Source: Pogona vitticeps
Lineage: Eukaryota; Chordata; Lepidosauria; Squamata; Agamidae
NCBI RefSeq assembly: GCF_051106095.1
Contig: NC_135787.1
Location: 154,884,001 to 154,948,000, forward strand
Length of the DNA stretch: 64,000 nt
Direction: 5' to 3'
The notes under the pieces were generated by a model. That model saw only the letters and a list, made by a program, of their open reading frames with translations, searched no databases and had not been told where the DNA came from. The position numbers and the translations under genes were made by a program. Shown here piece by piece: positions 1 to 12,529 of the stretch. Every line of letters begins with the position of its first letter. Within the stretch, counting starts at the first letter, position 1.

Positions 1-1660
1 GAACGATAAGAGAGGGAAAGGGTGTCAGGAGCGTCAGGGATTATCTGATGGAAAGGCCTGCCTAAACAGCCATGTTTTTAATTGATTCTTAAAGATACCC
101 AGCGAGGGGGCCACGCGAATCTCAGGAGGTAAGTTGTTCCAGAGGCGAGGAGCCACCGCCGAGAAGGCCCGATTTCTTGTATTTTCCTTCCGGGCCTCCC
201 TCAGCGTTAGGCTCCTCAGCCTCACCTCCTGGCTCGCACGAGTGACACAGGTAGATCTTGGTGGGAGTAGGCGTTCCGCCAAGTATCGAGGCCCTAAACT
301 GTTTAGGGCTTTGTATGTGAGCATCATCACTTTGAAGTCGATGCGGAACCGGATGGGCAGCCAATGCAGTGCGGCCAGAGTGGGTGAGATATGTTGGAAT
401 TTTTTCACTCCACTAAGTAATCTGGCCGCCGCATTCTGCACCACCTGTAGTTTCCGCAGCAGCCTCAAAGGTAGCCCCACGTAGAGCGCATTACAGTAGT
501 CTAATCTTGAGATTACGAGCGCATGCACCAAAGTAGTGAGCGCCCCGACATCAAGGTAGGACCGCAGCTGGGCTATCCGCCTGAGGTGAAAAAAGGCAGT
601 GCGGACCACTGACGCCACCTGGAATTCCATATTAAGCGCCGGGTCCAGATGGATCCCCAAGCTGCGGACCCCATCCCTGGCAGGCAGAGTCACCCCCCCC
701 AAAAGAGAGGGAGCTTCCCAAATCCCTGACTGTGGGGGCGCCCACCCTCAGTACCTCCGTCTTGTCCGGGTTCAGCCTTAGCCCGTTCTCCTGCATCCAT
801 TGCAGTACAGTCTCCAGGCAGCGCTGAAGGGACAGAATGGCATCTCCTGCAGTTGGAAAAAAGGAGATGTAGAGCTGAGTGTCATCAGTGTACTGATGAC
901 ACAAGGCTCCACACCCCCTGATGACCCCACCCAGCGGCCTCATATAGATGTTGAACAGCATTGGGGAGATAATTGACTCCTGTGGGACCCCACAATTGAG
1001 GCTCCACGGGGCCGAGACACTCTCCCCAAGCTGCACTCTCTGGGGATGGTCCTCCAAGAAGGAACGGAGCCATGCCAATGCCAGGCCACCAATTCCCTGC
1101 TCGGAAAGGGCCTCCCCAGGAGGATACCATGGTCAATGGTATCAAAGGCTGCTGAGATATCGAGGAGTACCAGCAGAGACACTTTGCCCCTGTCGGCCTC
1201 CCTCAATAGGTCACCACACAGGGCGACCAATGCCGTTTCTGTACCGTGGCGCAGTCTGAAGCCCGACTGAAATGGATCCAGGGCTTCTGTTTCATCCAAG
1301 AGTGCCTGAAGCTGGTCAGCCACCACCCTCTCTACCACCTTGCTCAAGAAAGAAACATTGGTGACGGGCCTATAGTTGCCAGTTTCGTCCGCCGCCAAAC
1401 TAGGTTTCTTCCTAATGGGCCTAATGAGTGTGTCCTTGAGGGCAGAAGGAAACCTGCCCTCAAGGAAAGACTCATTAATTATTACAGTGGCCCATTCCGT
1501 TGTTGAAGGCCTGGCTGCTTTGATTAGCCAGGCCGGGCAAGGGTCCAAGGAGGAGGTGGTGGCACAACAGCGGTCAAGCGCCCTGGCCACAGAGTCAGGC
1601 GTAACCGGCTGAAAGGAGTCAAAAATCACCGGGCAAGACGGAGCGCTGGACATCTCTGCT
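1..1660 (-). mobile_element. L2-like LINE (CR1 superfamily), 5'-truncated
   Basis: Minus-strand reading gives reverse transcriptase pieces in order: SFLSKVVERVVADQLQ, then FQSGFR, LVLLDISAAFDTIDH, then ISPMLFNIYMRPL, HQYTDDTQLYISF, then LRLNPDKTEVL. The C-terminal part runs AALHWLPI, SAVAPRLWNNLPPEIR, KTWLFRQAF. This is the usual L2/CR1-superfamily RT and C-terminal order. The copy lacks the endonuclease half and is split between frames, so it is dead. The active-site box reads YTDD rather than YADD. The 3' end lies beyond the left edge of the window. Confidence 0.85.
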
Positions 1661-1784
1661 CGACTCACTGTATTCAGTGAGTAATGTTTTGCAGTAAATT
1701 TACATATGCTAATTTCAACCAATATATGCAAATATCATCACAATTAGATATTTTTCCTATAGTTTATGTGAGAATATTCTACAG

Positions 1785-1865
1785 CTCATCATATTGCACA
1801 ACTAGGAAACCACCTTGGGATGCAGCATTGAGACAAAGATGGGTTATAAAAAAACCCAAATAACA
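1785..1865 (+). repeat. L2-like LINE 3' tail fragment
   Basis: The segment aaaccaccttgggatgcag followed by gggttataaaaa matches the usual squamate L2/CR1-type 3' tail (gccgcc...gggcggtataaat...aataaa). It is short and degraded. Confidence 0.4.
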
Positions 1866-2279
1866 AACAAGTTGTCTAAAATGCCCTGTGTCTTATATTT
1901 TCCTCAGGTTACTAAAAATGAATGTATATACAGTACAAAGAAAATAAACGGAGGTGCCTATAGCTTTGTTGAAAAATCTAGCTGAACAACAATAAGCTAT
2001 TTCACATGAATGGTGTGAACAGTGCTTTCAGAATGTCCAGATCGGAAGTTCATTCCACGCCAAACCATATACTTCTCTCATTCATCAGTAGTTTACAGCA
2101 ATGTGTGGTTTCTGCCTTTATGCATTTTCTTACAAAATAAACTCCCCTTCCAATCTATCTTACTTTTAAAATGAGAGAGGGTTGATTAGATGCATCTACC
2201 AAAACCTTTACTTTTTCTGAGTGATCAGAAAAGCTGGCAGTGGGGAAGGGAGGGAATAGCAGAGTGGATAAAAAGCAAA

Positions 2280-2420
2280 TATTTTTAAAAATCAAATTGA
2301 TTTAAATATTGATTCAAGACCGAAAAGTCATTTTTTAATTTAAATTGTCAAAAAACCTCAACCCTTTTAAAATTTAAATTGCGATTTAAATCATTTTGAT
2401 ATAAATCAGATCCACCCGGG
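2280..2420. repeat. Degraded gatttaaat-rich repeat
   Basis: Repeated variants of gatttaaat / atttaaatc precede cagatccaccc. This resembles non-autonomous DNA repeats of reptile genomes. No clean terminal inverted repeat or target duplication is visible, so the class is not settled. Confidence 0.3.
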
Positions 2421-4069
2421 TGGATAGGGTGACCAGGTACACATCACCAGTAAGGATACATCTCTAAAATGGAGGATGATTCTTCGAATGAAAGACCCTC
2501 CCTAAAGGAATCTTTGGGCTTTTCTCCATTCACCACATAACAGATGCAATTAGCAAACTGTATAATATGCAAAGTGCCCCACCCAAAATATGAGGAACTA
2601 AAATGTGGCAACTCCATATATTAGACCTTTTGAGCTCATGGGGAAAAAGGTTAGCTATATTTAAAGCCAACTATCAGTAAAGATCACATAAAGAATCCTC
2701 TCACTGGAGTTCACAGGAGCTTTCATGCTTAATAATCCTAGCAATTTACCATTTGCAAAGTTTATTTCTTTATACCTCCGTAGCTTATACAGAGCAGCCA
2801 TTTACAAAGAATAATGAAAAAGGGCCACTTTAAAAATACATGAAGGGCAAATGTGCTTTCTTTATCAGCTTCACAAATTTGATGCACGTTCTAATTTCTT
2901 TCTGTTGTAGCTTGCAGGGCTCCATTGATCTTCTGGCGTGGGAGGCTTGTTATGGTGGGAGTCTGTTTCCCTGAGCTAGATGACAGCATTAATTAAGTTG
3001 TGCTTTGGGAAAATGGAAGTAGCATAGAAGCATATTTGCTTCTTTGCCAATAAACACTTTTATGCAAGAGTACAGTACAAGAAGTTTCCCTCTTAAATCA
3101 GTTAAATTCAGCTATTATTAGTATTAGTATTATTATTAAAATGCTACTTGTCCTTTCCGTATCGAAGAGGAAGGACAAATAACTGAACAAAAATGAACAG
3201 CCCATTTTGTTTTGATCCTGACAGAAAATGTCTGTGGTTTGACATCCCTTGTTCATTCAACTCCTGTTGCACAATGAAATGCTATTCGACTCTTTGTGAC
3301 TTACTGACACATAAAGATTCAAAGATTGGCTTCTCCACGTGTTTCCACTGACATAAACTACACAAAAAGCAACAGCATATGCTTTTAAGTAGACATATTT
3401 AACATTAGAGGGTAGAAAGATAAACCCTGTACTGTACTGCTACAAAAGTCAACTCCTCTCTATAACTTTTGAACTGATTTCTTTTTCTGTGCCATATTGC
3501 TAAGGTGTTTATATGAAGACCTTTGTGAACTGGCAGACATATTTAACTTAACATTCTTTAGAAATTATTTTTATCCGTTATTGCATCATTCCTCCATTCT
3601 TCCTTTACCTTGTTTATAGACATAACACATGAGAATGAGGTCTTTGCCTAGCACTTCGTTGTTATTTCAGCTGGTCACTTGATTAATGATTTGTTTAGGG
3701 AGCTAGTAATCTGCCCTTTAAACCCACTAATCAATTATTCAGTTATATTCAACTGTGCACACTAGCACAAAGTGTGCCTTTTGAGATATGATTCAGGGAG
3801 AATTTACTATGTAATGCTTTTAAAAACTGATTCTTGAATAGTACATTTTTAAGAGCATCTTCTCAATCCCTTCTTGCATGATCAGAGCTTGAAAGTACTA
3901 CTTTTTAGGACTACAATTCCCAGGATCCTTTACTCTGTCCTTCAAGGAGGTTTAGAACCTCTCTATATAACAACTAAAAGAGCTGGAGGAAAAAATGTCC
4001 TTAAGACTCATCCCCTGATATACGTTGGACTTTACTGATCAAATAAAGCAACTCTTCTTCAGTTGTGGT

Positions 4070-4190
4070 GGATGATGGTTCCCATAATACCCAGCCAGCA
4101 TGGGCATTAGGTATATTGGCTGGGCCTGGTAAAAGCTGTAATCCAACAAATTCTGAAGGGCATCAGGCTCAGGAAGGCTGAACTAAAACT
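4070..4190. repeat. Degraded DNA-transposon-like repeat
   Basis: Words such as gatggttcccataataccc, cagccagcatgg and ctgtaatccaacaaattctg are typical of an old, very common reptile MITE family (agccagcatgg ... gtagtccaacaa). The ends are eroded. Related scraps occur near 3900-3960 and 29395-29445. Confidence 0.35.
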
Positions 4191-6614
4191 TAAGTTAACT
4201 AATATATCAATTCAAAGTTGTGACCCCAGTTTTTCATACAAGAATTTCTTAATAAGGTTTTCACAGGAAACAAATACACGCAGCCAGAAGCAATAAAATA
4301 TTATGTCTCATCATTGATTATTCAGACTAAAATCATGAATCACTTTATAGAAATTCCTTGCCTCTTCCATAGATTACCACTCTGATTAATAGCTTATGGA
4401 AATGTAATAGAAGACAGGGAATTACAGTATCTGTGCAGTTTAAACCTCCTCTTTGTTTTATTTGGTTAGCGTTGTGGGATATTTGTTAATCCAGAAACAG
4501 CTGTTGATATTCTAGTCACTGATAGATTCAGTGAACAATAAGCTTCTGTTATCACAGTGGGTAGTTTTAAAAGCACCTCATTTTTTTTCTAGGGTATATT
4601 TTGGTATCTTTCTCCCTCTTCATTTTTATTTTATTTACTTTTTTGTTCATACTTGCCTATGGATTTGGTGATTTTTCCAACTTTTGTTTGCCATTTGTCT
4701 TGCCTAGGTAGGTTCCTGCTGCTGCTGTTTCATGAATAAAGCCCTTCTCCCAACTCCCAGCCTGGCTTCCAGTGCAAAGAGTGTCCATCCTTGTGATGGC
4801 AAGACTGGACAGTTGAGACCGGAAGACAAAGAAGAAAGCAGTGACTTGGCCACACATCTGAAAAGCTTTTGTCTGCAATTTGGTTTGGTGAATCCTCACT
4901 TTGTTATCTACCAAAGTGATAGCAATTTTGTTGTCTGTGTTCAAATCAGTGTGAGTTTCAGACATTAAAAAAATCACAATACTAGCCAAGACATGGGGCC
5001 TGGATCAGATAGGAGGGGGACATGGGTCAAACTGAGTTTTGGTTCAAAAACCTGGATCATATCAGGGGACCTTTGTACAGCATTAATAAAAATCCATGGA
5101 TATGTAAGTATATAAATACAACAAACAGCTGAATGCCTTTCAGCTTAGTCTTCCTTGCATTCTTGTGCTGAATGAAAATTTTACAATTTAAAAATAGTAC
5201 AACTGTCCTTTGATATTTCATATTTCAGTTTCTTCAGTCAGAGTTCCCACTGGTATCACTGCAATGGATAATTCCATTAATTGTTAAGATTTGCACCTCA
5301 GACCTTCCTTCTGTGAGACCTCTAAGAATCAGAAAATCAGTTTTGGCAGCAGAATAAATAAGGCTTGCCCACAAGAATAACAAGAAGGAAGAAGAGCCTA
5401 GAAAAGTTTGGAAAAGACACAGACAAAGAAGCTAAATAAAGCAGCAGTAACTATGTACCTATGCACTTGCCAGGATCCTATTAACTTGTTTTGCCTGTGC
5501 AACAGATTTTTAATTATGGAGTCTATGTAAGGAGATACCTCCCTATCTAATATTTCCTTACACAAGTGGAAGATCCATTTGTGCCCTGGAGGTTGTTACT
5601 GGGGTGTTATGCTCCGCTACTAGGGTGTTATACTCCACTAGAGCTGAAAAGGACTCTGATCATGGTACTTAAAAACTCACAAAAATAATTTAGTTTTACC
5701 CAAGAATACTGTGCTTCAAATGCCCATTTATTCACATGTCCATTTATTATGCTTATGAATTGCAAACACTGAAGAAATATAATAACCAGAAGGAGTTCCA
5801 TTAGAAACAACTTCACAGACATCAAAACAATACAGAATTCTGATGGTAATTGAAATATTTCAAGTTTTAATTTTCTCACATATTGCGAAGACAAAGATAG
5901 CTTTGTATAGTTTATGCGGTTTACATCTGGGTGGCCTTTTTCTCAGAGATGCCATGCTACTCCCAGTGCTGTCAAATTGCCTTTCAGATAATGAAAGATA
6001 ATCCAACTCGCCCACTCTTGGGGCATTTCATCTTGTTTCTTGGAAGGAAGGGGTTGCATTTTTAGAGGCTGCATTTAACTCACGTCATATTTATTCAGTT
6101 TTTTATTGAATTATGTACATGGGGGGGAATAAATTACCAATATTTCAGTTACTAACCTTTCTTCAGAAAAGAATTGCAAGAAAAAAGTAGAAAATATTTC
6201 AACTGCTGGCCATCATGTTACAGTGTCACAAATTTAACCATTGACTATGGCTGGCATTTCTTTCCTGAAGAGGGAGCCTACCATGTGGGTTGTTATTTTG
6301 TGTTCCACATCATCATCACCATACAACAGAATAAGAAAATCAATATGACTTGTGTTCCGTTTCTTTCCTATTTCATCTGGGGTAATTTCATTGAAGAAAA
6401 CTACAATGTAACGAGTGGGACTTGAGAAACAAATTAGAGGTTTTACATGTTTTTTGTATTTTTTTAAGAAACTTTCTGCCATTTTTGTTAGTCAACAGGA
6501 GGGTTCCTCATGACTAAATGGAATACAAGGGATACTGTTGCATATGCCCCTAAACGCTTCGTGGCTGACTGCCAGAATTTACTGCGCTTCTACCATTCCT
6601 GATTATCGTTGGGA

Positions 6615-6957
6615 CGTGGTGGCGCTGTGGGCTAAACCGCAGAAGCCTGTGCTGCAGGGTCAGAAGACCAAGCAGTAGTAAGATCGAATCCACACAACGG
6701 AATGAGCTCCCATCGCTTGTCCCAGCTCCCGCCAACCTAGCAGTTCGAAAGCATGCAAATGCAAGTAGATAAATAGGGACCACCTCGGTGGGAAGGTAAC
6801 AGCGTTCCGTGTCTAAGTCGCACTGGCCATGTGACCATGGAAGATTGTCTTCAGACAAAACGCTGGCTCTATGGCTTGGAAACGGGGATGAGCACCACCC
6901 CCTAGAGTCGAACACGACTGGACAAAAATTGTCAAGGGGACCCTTTACCTTTACCTT
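6615..6957 (+). mobile_element. tRNA-derived SINE, copy 1
   Basis: The head reads gtggcgctgtgggctaaacc (box A-like), followed by a B-box-like gatcgaatcc. The body contains agttcgaaagcatgcaaatg and actggccatgtgaccatgg. The tail is gtcaaggggaccctttacct with cttta/ttacct repeats. Four other copies of the same family lie in this window at 14942, 19680, 22964 and 29965. Confidence 0.8.
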
Positions 6958-6959
6958 TT

Positions 6960-7665
6960 TCACAAGGGAAAAGATTTTCATTCAATTAGTTTTTAAACAA
7001 GATTTTCTCTCAATTTCTAAACTTCTCTATGAATATGATGGAAAAAACCTTGAAATTTTAGAAATATGAATGTGGGAGAAGATGAAATTGAGATATCCAC
7101 CTATTCAGTCAGAGGAGTTTGAATTCATGTGCATTCAGTCATGCTTGTGGAACTGAATTAATATTTCCATCTCTTTTACCTAACATTTAGTGTGTGTGAT
7201 CTCACCCTGAGTGCCACCAAGCTAAATGGTAGGATGTTATGTCTTGGTCCATCCCATAGTGGGAATAGCTGTACCTGTTGAAATTGACCTCAGTAGGTTT
7301 TTTATATGAATTCACCAAGGCCACCAAACTTCTACATAACTGGGATGGGAAAGCCTTGGGAGAATGATCTGAATGTGAGAGAAAACAGAATTGGCAGATT
7401 CATCAATTGCAATGGAAGTTCTACCAGAAAAAAAGTGTCAACTCTACCTTCTATAGCAGAGAAAAATGAACAAGGATGTGGAACTACCTTATCATTTGGA
7501 GGGGTTGATCTTATGCCTGGCTGAAATTCTGTTGCTCAGTCTGGCAAGTTACACTATTATATTCAATCAATGGGGAGTTGGTAAGTGAATTCCTTTGTAA
7601 GTTCCATTTATTCAAATGGGCTTAATCTAGTGATTTATTTCAGCATAGTAAGCCAACACTAGAGC
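6960..7665. other. Intergenic, nothing recognised
   Basis: AT-rich sequence. A 72-codon open frame at 7306-7524 has no recognisable motif, splice context or repeat of its own, and is treated as chance. Confidence 0.5.
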
Positions 7666-7671
7666 ACAGAG

Positions 7672-7970
7672 TTATGGAATCATAGAATAACGGAGTTGGA
7701 AGGAGCCTATAAGACTATCAGGTCCAATCCCCTACCCATTGCAGGAATTCCAATCAAAGTATATATGACAGATTGCTATCTAGCTTTCTCTTGAATGCAT
7801 CCAGCCTTGGAGCACTCACCATCTCCCGAGGGAATTGGTTTCACTATTGTATTGCTCTAACAGTCAGGAAATTTTTCCTGATGTTCAACCAAAATTTGTC
7901 TTCCTTTCAGTTGAACACATTATTACATGTCCTGCACACTGGAATGAGCAAGGGCAGATCCTGCCCCTCC
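7672..7970 (-). mobile_element. CR1 LINE 3' end fragment
   Basis: Antisense reading of the classic CR1 tail. The words gaatcatagaata, gagttggaaggagcctataa, tccaatcccctacccattgcagg, ggaattggtttcac and cagtcaggaaatttttcctgatgttcaacc all follow in the standard order. The copy is 5'-truncated and diverged. Confidence 0.75.
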
Positions 7971-7979
7971 TCCGTATGA

Positions 7980-9000
7980 CAATCTTTTGACCCAATGGAA
8001 CTTATGGAGGAGTTGACTCACCAAATCCCCACTGATTCAATGAGACTACTTTAATGCTCTGAACAACAGAATTTTAGCCACAGTCTCATTAATAGTAACC
8101 CATTAATAGTAATAGTAAATAGCAATAGAAAGAAAGAAAGAAAGATGGGAGCAAAAGTGATGGAGATACTTTTCAGCTAACTTTACTTGTATTAAACTAC
8201 CATTAAAGGCACAGAAATGGAGACAAAAATAAGTGGTGATCCAAATGTGAAAGAGCTTTGGACATTGGAGAGCCATAGGCTAGCTAGACTGTCAAGACCA
8301 TACTGTTGAGAGGTTAGGTTTAGGTGTTAAGCGGGGGGGGGGACATGTGTTCCATAGGCCATATGTGCCCTACCACGGGGCCCTGCCCCATTACCTGGCT
8401 CCACTACTGTATTTGCATATCTCTTTAAAAATTCCCCACATGTGCTTTCTTTCAAAATGTGTGCAGGAGGTTTGTACAGGTGCAGTAACAAATTCAACAA
8501 TGCAATTGCTCATAATGAGTGATCCCCTCCAGTGATAGAAAGGAGCCATTCCCCCTCACCCCTGCTGCCGCTAAAACTGCAAACTCCTAGTTTTAAAAAA
8601 CTGAAGCTTGTCTTGTATTGGGAGTGAAAATTCAGATGTTTATCATCAGTATTTGAAAGAAACAATAGACTGCAAAGCACATTTTGCTGTATGCACAGAT
8701 AACGGCCTCTCCGTGAGGCAGGCAGCTCCCTATGTGGGGCTGTTTTGCCCGCCTGACTGGAGGAGATGAGACATCGTGAAGCTTCAGACCTTAAAAAGGC
8801 TTCCGAGCCTGGCATCACGCTCTTTGTTGTCTCCAAGTTGAAGGGGAAAATGGGCAGCACAGCACAGATCAGGGCAGTTTTGGCTTTGAATGCGTGACCA
8901 CGTGAAGAGAAGCGACGAGGAGTTGGTGGCTGGGTGTCAGCTCAGCCCGTGGTGGTTTGATTTCTTTGTTTAGCACAGAAAGAACCTTTTGAAGGCTTCT
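7980..9000. other. Intergenic, nothing recognised
   Basis: There is a short gaaa repeat at 8127-8145 and a poly-G run near 8332-8341. The 8690-8900 part is GC-richer. A 116-codon minus-strand frame at 8510-8860 shows no family motif and is not called a gene. Confidence 0.45.
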
Positions 9001-9509
9001 CTTGATTGGCTATTAAAAAATGGGGGGGGGGGGGAAGCAGAGCAGAGACTGCACTAATGAACCACTAAAGCATTTTTTTTTAATGAAGCATCTATTATAT
9101 ATCTATGGGGGTTCCTCTAAAAAGGGGGTTGGATGGGGTTGAAAAAGATTCTGAAAAGGACGTGGCCTGGTGCCCTACCCCCCCTCGCGTCGCCTACCCA
9201 ACCACCAAGTGGGCTACAGGGAAGGCTCTGTGTTTTGGGGAAGCATTTGATTAAGTGGTAGATTGGTCACTTGGAGGCACAGTGGGTTGTAGTGATCAAG
9301 GGCATTGATTTGGAACATCACATTTAAAAAAAAACCCAGTTATAATTATAATAATACAGGGAATTTGAAATTAAACATTGGTTGATTGATCGATTCACTA
9401 ATCAATTGATTGGTGGTTGATTGGCTAAAAATACATTAAAAAGATATATAAATTAAGTCATAATAGTAGGAATAATAATAAAGAGGATAAGTTGACAGAA
9501 GTCAATTAG

Positions 9510-10140
9510 TAGTATTATTGGTTATAAATAAATTGATAACTGCAGCGTGTAGGTTGAAAAAATTAATAGCACCATGGACCCTAAGAAAAATCAAGATAGA
9601 AAGAAGCAGCCTGCCAAATCTAAAGCCCCCCCCACACACACACACACATTCAACTCCAGCCATTTCCTCTTTGGATGAAGAGGAATGTCCTGCCTATAGG
9701 GTAATATGGGAGAAGTTAAGTATGTTAGAGAGGGAAAGAGCACAGAGGAGAGGTGGTGATGGTATGCCAGCAGTGCGTAGGTCCCGGAGGGAGTCTAAAG
9801 CACAAAAAATAGATGAACTTTAAAGCACCCCTATTCCCAGGTTGGAATGAGCAAAAGTTAGCTGAGGGGAGGGGAAGCAGGGTATTCTGGTTACATTATG
9901 CCCAGGGACATGCTGCATGGTAGGACAGCACACTTGCGGAATAGGAATTCACTTAATTGAGGTCTGGACCAGAATGTGAAAATAGACGCCGGGGACAGAC
10001 CAGAATTGCACTACGGTAGGCCCCCTTGTGAAAGGGGAATTAAAGTTAAAGTTAATAAAAATTAATAAAATTGTGGCCCAGTTACCCCATGTCGTGTGTT
10101 TCATCTCTTTATGCCGGGCTGGGCGGGCAAGATGACAGCA
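9510..10140 (+). mobile_element. Retroelement-like remnant, family unresolved
   Basis: A lysine-rich start, MDPKKNQDRKKQ, appears near 9573, followed by a charged glutamate/arginine-rich stretch. The right end has aataaa, then tgtggccca and ctttatgccggg. A similar ending occurs at 57845-57905, which suggests a shared family. The copy is old and broken. The left limit is uncertain and may reach 9040. It could be a DIRS-like or LTR-type fossil. Confidence 0.35.
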
Positions 10141-10144
10141 AGTT

Positions 10145-11120
10145 ACTGCTTACGTTGGAACTCTATTTTAATTCACAGTCGATCCTTAGAGTCATACTAG
10201 CTTTCTAATTCAGACAACAAGTTACTTCGTATCAACAGAAGTAGTTAGATACCATGCCCCATCTTTTCCTTTGATGGATGCCACTTGTGTGGATATTAAA
10301 GAGACTGAAATGTCAGAAAGAGTTTCTAATTGGCCTCTGTGTGTGATGTTCCAAAATGGAGAGAGACCTCCTGCAACACTAAGCATGTTGTCAAAAGAGT
10401 TAAGTTTTTTTTTAACCTCGCTTAATTTCTAATTTGCATATGAAGTCTGGTTTGCTGTATCTCTGTTTCCAGAATGTATTATAGAAGCATACCACCCTGC
10501 ATCCATTATTTATGTGGAGATGTCAATTCATGGTATCAGCCGTGCGTTTTCCTTTTTCTGCTCCCTAGCAAGCTAATGGAGTACAACTGGAGTGGAAAAT
10601 TGATAGTCCAAATTCCTATTATTGTGAGAATATGTTCTATGTCATCTAAATTAGCAATTCAGCCCCTCAAAGCATGGTGCAAACTCTTAATTGGATATAA
10701 AATATATGCCTCAATACTGACTGCACAGAAAATGTGTGGCACCCTGCAACGTACTATGGTTCTAAGACTCTATAGCTACCTGAGGGTATGTAACAAATAT
10801 GGTTGAAAGCAAGGTATAGGAAACTCCAAGGCATTTCTTGACTTCCTGGCTTTCAGACATGATATCAAACACGAGTGGCCCAATACTCAATACAAATAAC
10901 TAGTTATATGTATATTTAATTACTTTGTTTAGCACGCAAGATCTAACTATGTCAGATCTATGTTACATTACACAGACTCCCTTTAACTTTTCATTTTTAA
11001 TTGTGTTTATAGTTACAGGGTTGTAGCTTCATCAAATGTAGGAAGAGAATATGTTTCATGTACTGTCATGTTGTATCTCATGCTAGTGCTATCTTCTCTG
11101 TTCTTGGGGTTAGGCAATTT
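10145..11120. other. Intergenic, nothing recognised
   Basis: AT-rich unique-looking sequence. The 110-codon frame at 10474-10806 carries no motif that I can place. Confidence 0.45.
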
Positions 11121-11355
11121 ATTTGTTTGTTTGTTTACAATAATGTTTGTTTACCCCTTTTTTTTCTCCTTGAAAAGGACACAAGGCAGCTTACAACAAT
11201 GCAAAAAAAAAGTATACAATGGTGGCTAACACCATTAAAAGATTATATTTAAAAATTATGAACAATGAATAAGGAGGCATCTTACATCAATTAGCAGGCA
11301 ATGCTAAGGCTAAGATCAATAAGTATACCAAAATTTTAAAAAATGTCATTCTGAG
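11120..11355 (-). mobile_element. L2-like LINE 3' end fragment
   Basis: The order is atttatttgtttgtttg, ttgaaaaggacacaaggcagcttacaac, then aaggaggcatcttac and aagtatac. It parallels 22010-22245, so both come from the same L2-like subfamily in antisense. Confidence 0.6.
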
Positions 11356-11359
11356 AAAT

Positions 11360-12525
11360 GTGCATAAATCCATAAATATACATTAGTGTGTATATTAATG
11401 TACATTAATTTGCTCCTTAGTCCCATATCCTTCGCAAATCAGGTATTCCTTTTCATCTCACTGGCAATCCTACTCTTCTCTCAGTCTCTCACTGAGCAGA
11501 ATCACATTTTGAGGAAACTTTCTTCTTCCAAGCATACAATTCCTCCACAGTGCCATATGCTAGCAACCCAACATCCAGATGAAGCCCATGTTCAATTCCT
11601 GATTACCACTCACAAAAAAAAAAGCCATCTACTCTGCAAAATGAGAAGTTAAGCAGACTCACAGTAGAATAATGACAAGTCTTTTATCACTTTTAGGGAA
11701 CTCCACTTCTAATGATGTACTAACAGTATCATCTTGCTGGGTCTAGAAATCCCTCTTTCTGGCACTAGTCCCTCTGCTTTCATTCTTGCTCCCCAGCTCC
11801 AGCTAAGACTGTTGTGTTGCTGGAGGCAATGCATTGGCTACAGTGCTAATGTTCGTAGTATTTGTGATTCTTATTTTATCTTCAGCTTTAGGACTGAGTG
11901 CCAGTACAGGTGGACACGAATCAAAAAAACTGAACTAGGGAGATCATAAAAATTGACTGGTTGATAGGTTTGGGTTTTTCAAAACCAATGAACCAAAACA
12001 AAATAAACCAACACATTTTTTGATAATTTCATGAACTTTCTGGTTCATTTGCCCATCATCCTCACAGTCTGCCCCCACCTCTACCCGCTGCCCACATTGT
12101 CTCTCTAACTTGTGCTGCTGCCACCTCCCCTTCTTTCTCCACTGCCACTGCTATCTTCAGAGACAGCAGCCTGGCTTCACTCCCAGGATCTGGGCCTGCT
12201 GTCTCCTTGCATGTGCCTTCCTACCAGCTGACAGGCATGAGCATGTGCAGAGACAGCTTCTGTGAGCCATGCCCAATATTACACATGCACTGGGGGTCCA
12301 GTTGATCAGACATATCAGCTGAGATCACTGTTACCTGCAAGCTCTGTGGCCACACAGCCACATGATTTTGACAATGGAGGAGGAGGAGGGGGTGGCGGGA
12401 CCAGGTAGGGTTGCAATAGGGGCAGTGGGAAGGAGGCAGGGGCAGGCTGTGGGGCTGCAAATGTGCGATTCAGCAGTGTGTGACCCCACTGCATGGTGAC
12501 AGATCAGAGCCATCCAGCATTGGAT
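11360..12525. other. Intergenic, partly low-complexity
   Basis: The first half is AT-rich without recognisable content. From about 12050 the sequence becomes C- and CT-rich with many gctgcc words. No motif supports a gene. Confidence 0.4.
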
Positions 12526-12529
12526 CACC

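Larger units (their letters stand above)
1661..6610. other. Intergenic stretch, mostly unrecognised
   Basis: About 5 kb of AT-rich DNA with no supported gene. Short open frames around 4657-4989 and 5628-5894 have no family motif and look like chance. Recognisable pieces are an L2-like tail at about 1785-1865, an AT-rich repeat built on the word gatttaaat at 2280-2420, and a degraded DNA-transposon-like segment at 4070-4190. Confidence 0.5.

Noticed and set aside
34-702. 222-residue minus-strand frame as a host gene
   Set aside because: Its KALNSLGPRYLAERL and APRLWNNLPPEIR motifs are L2-like LINE C-terminal sequence.
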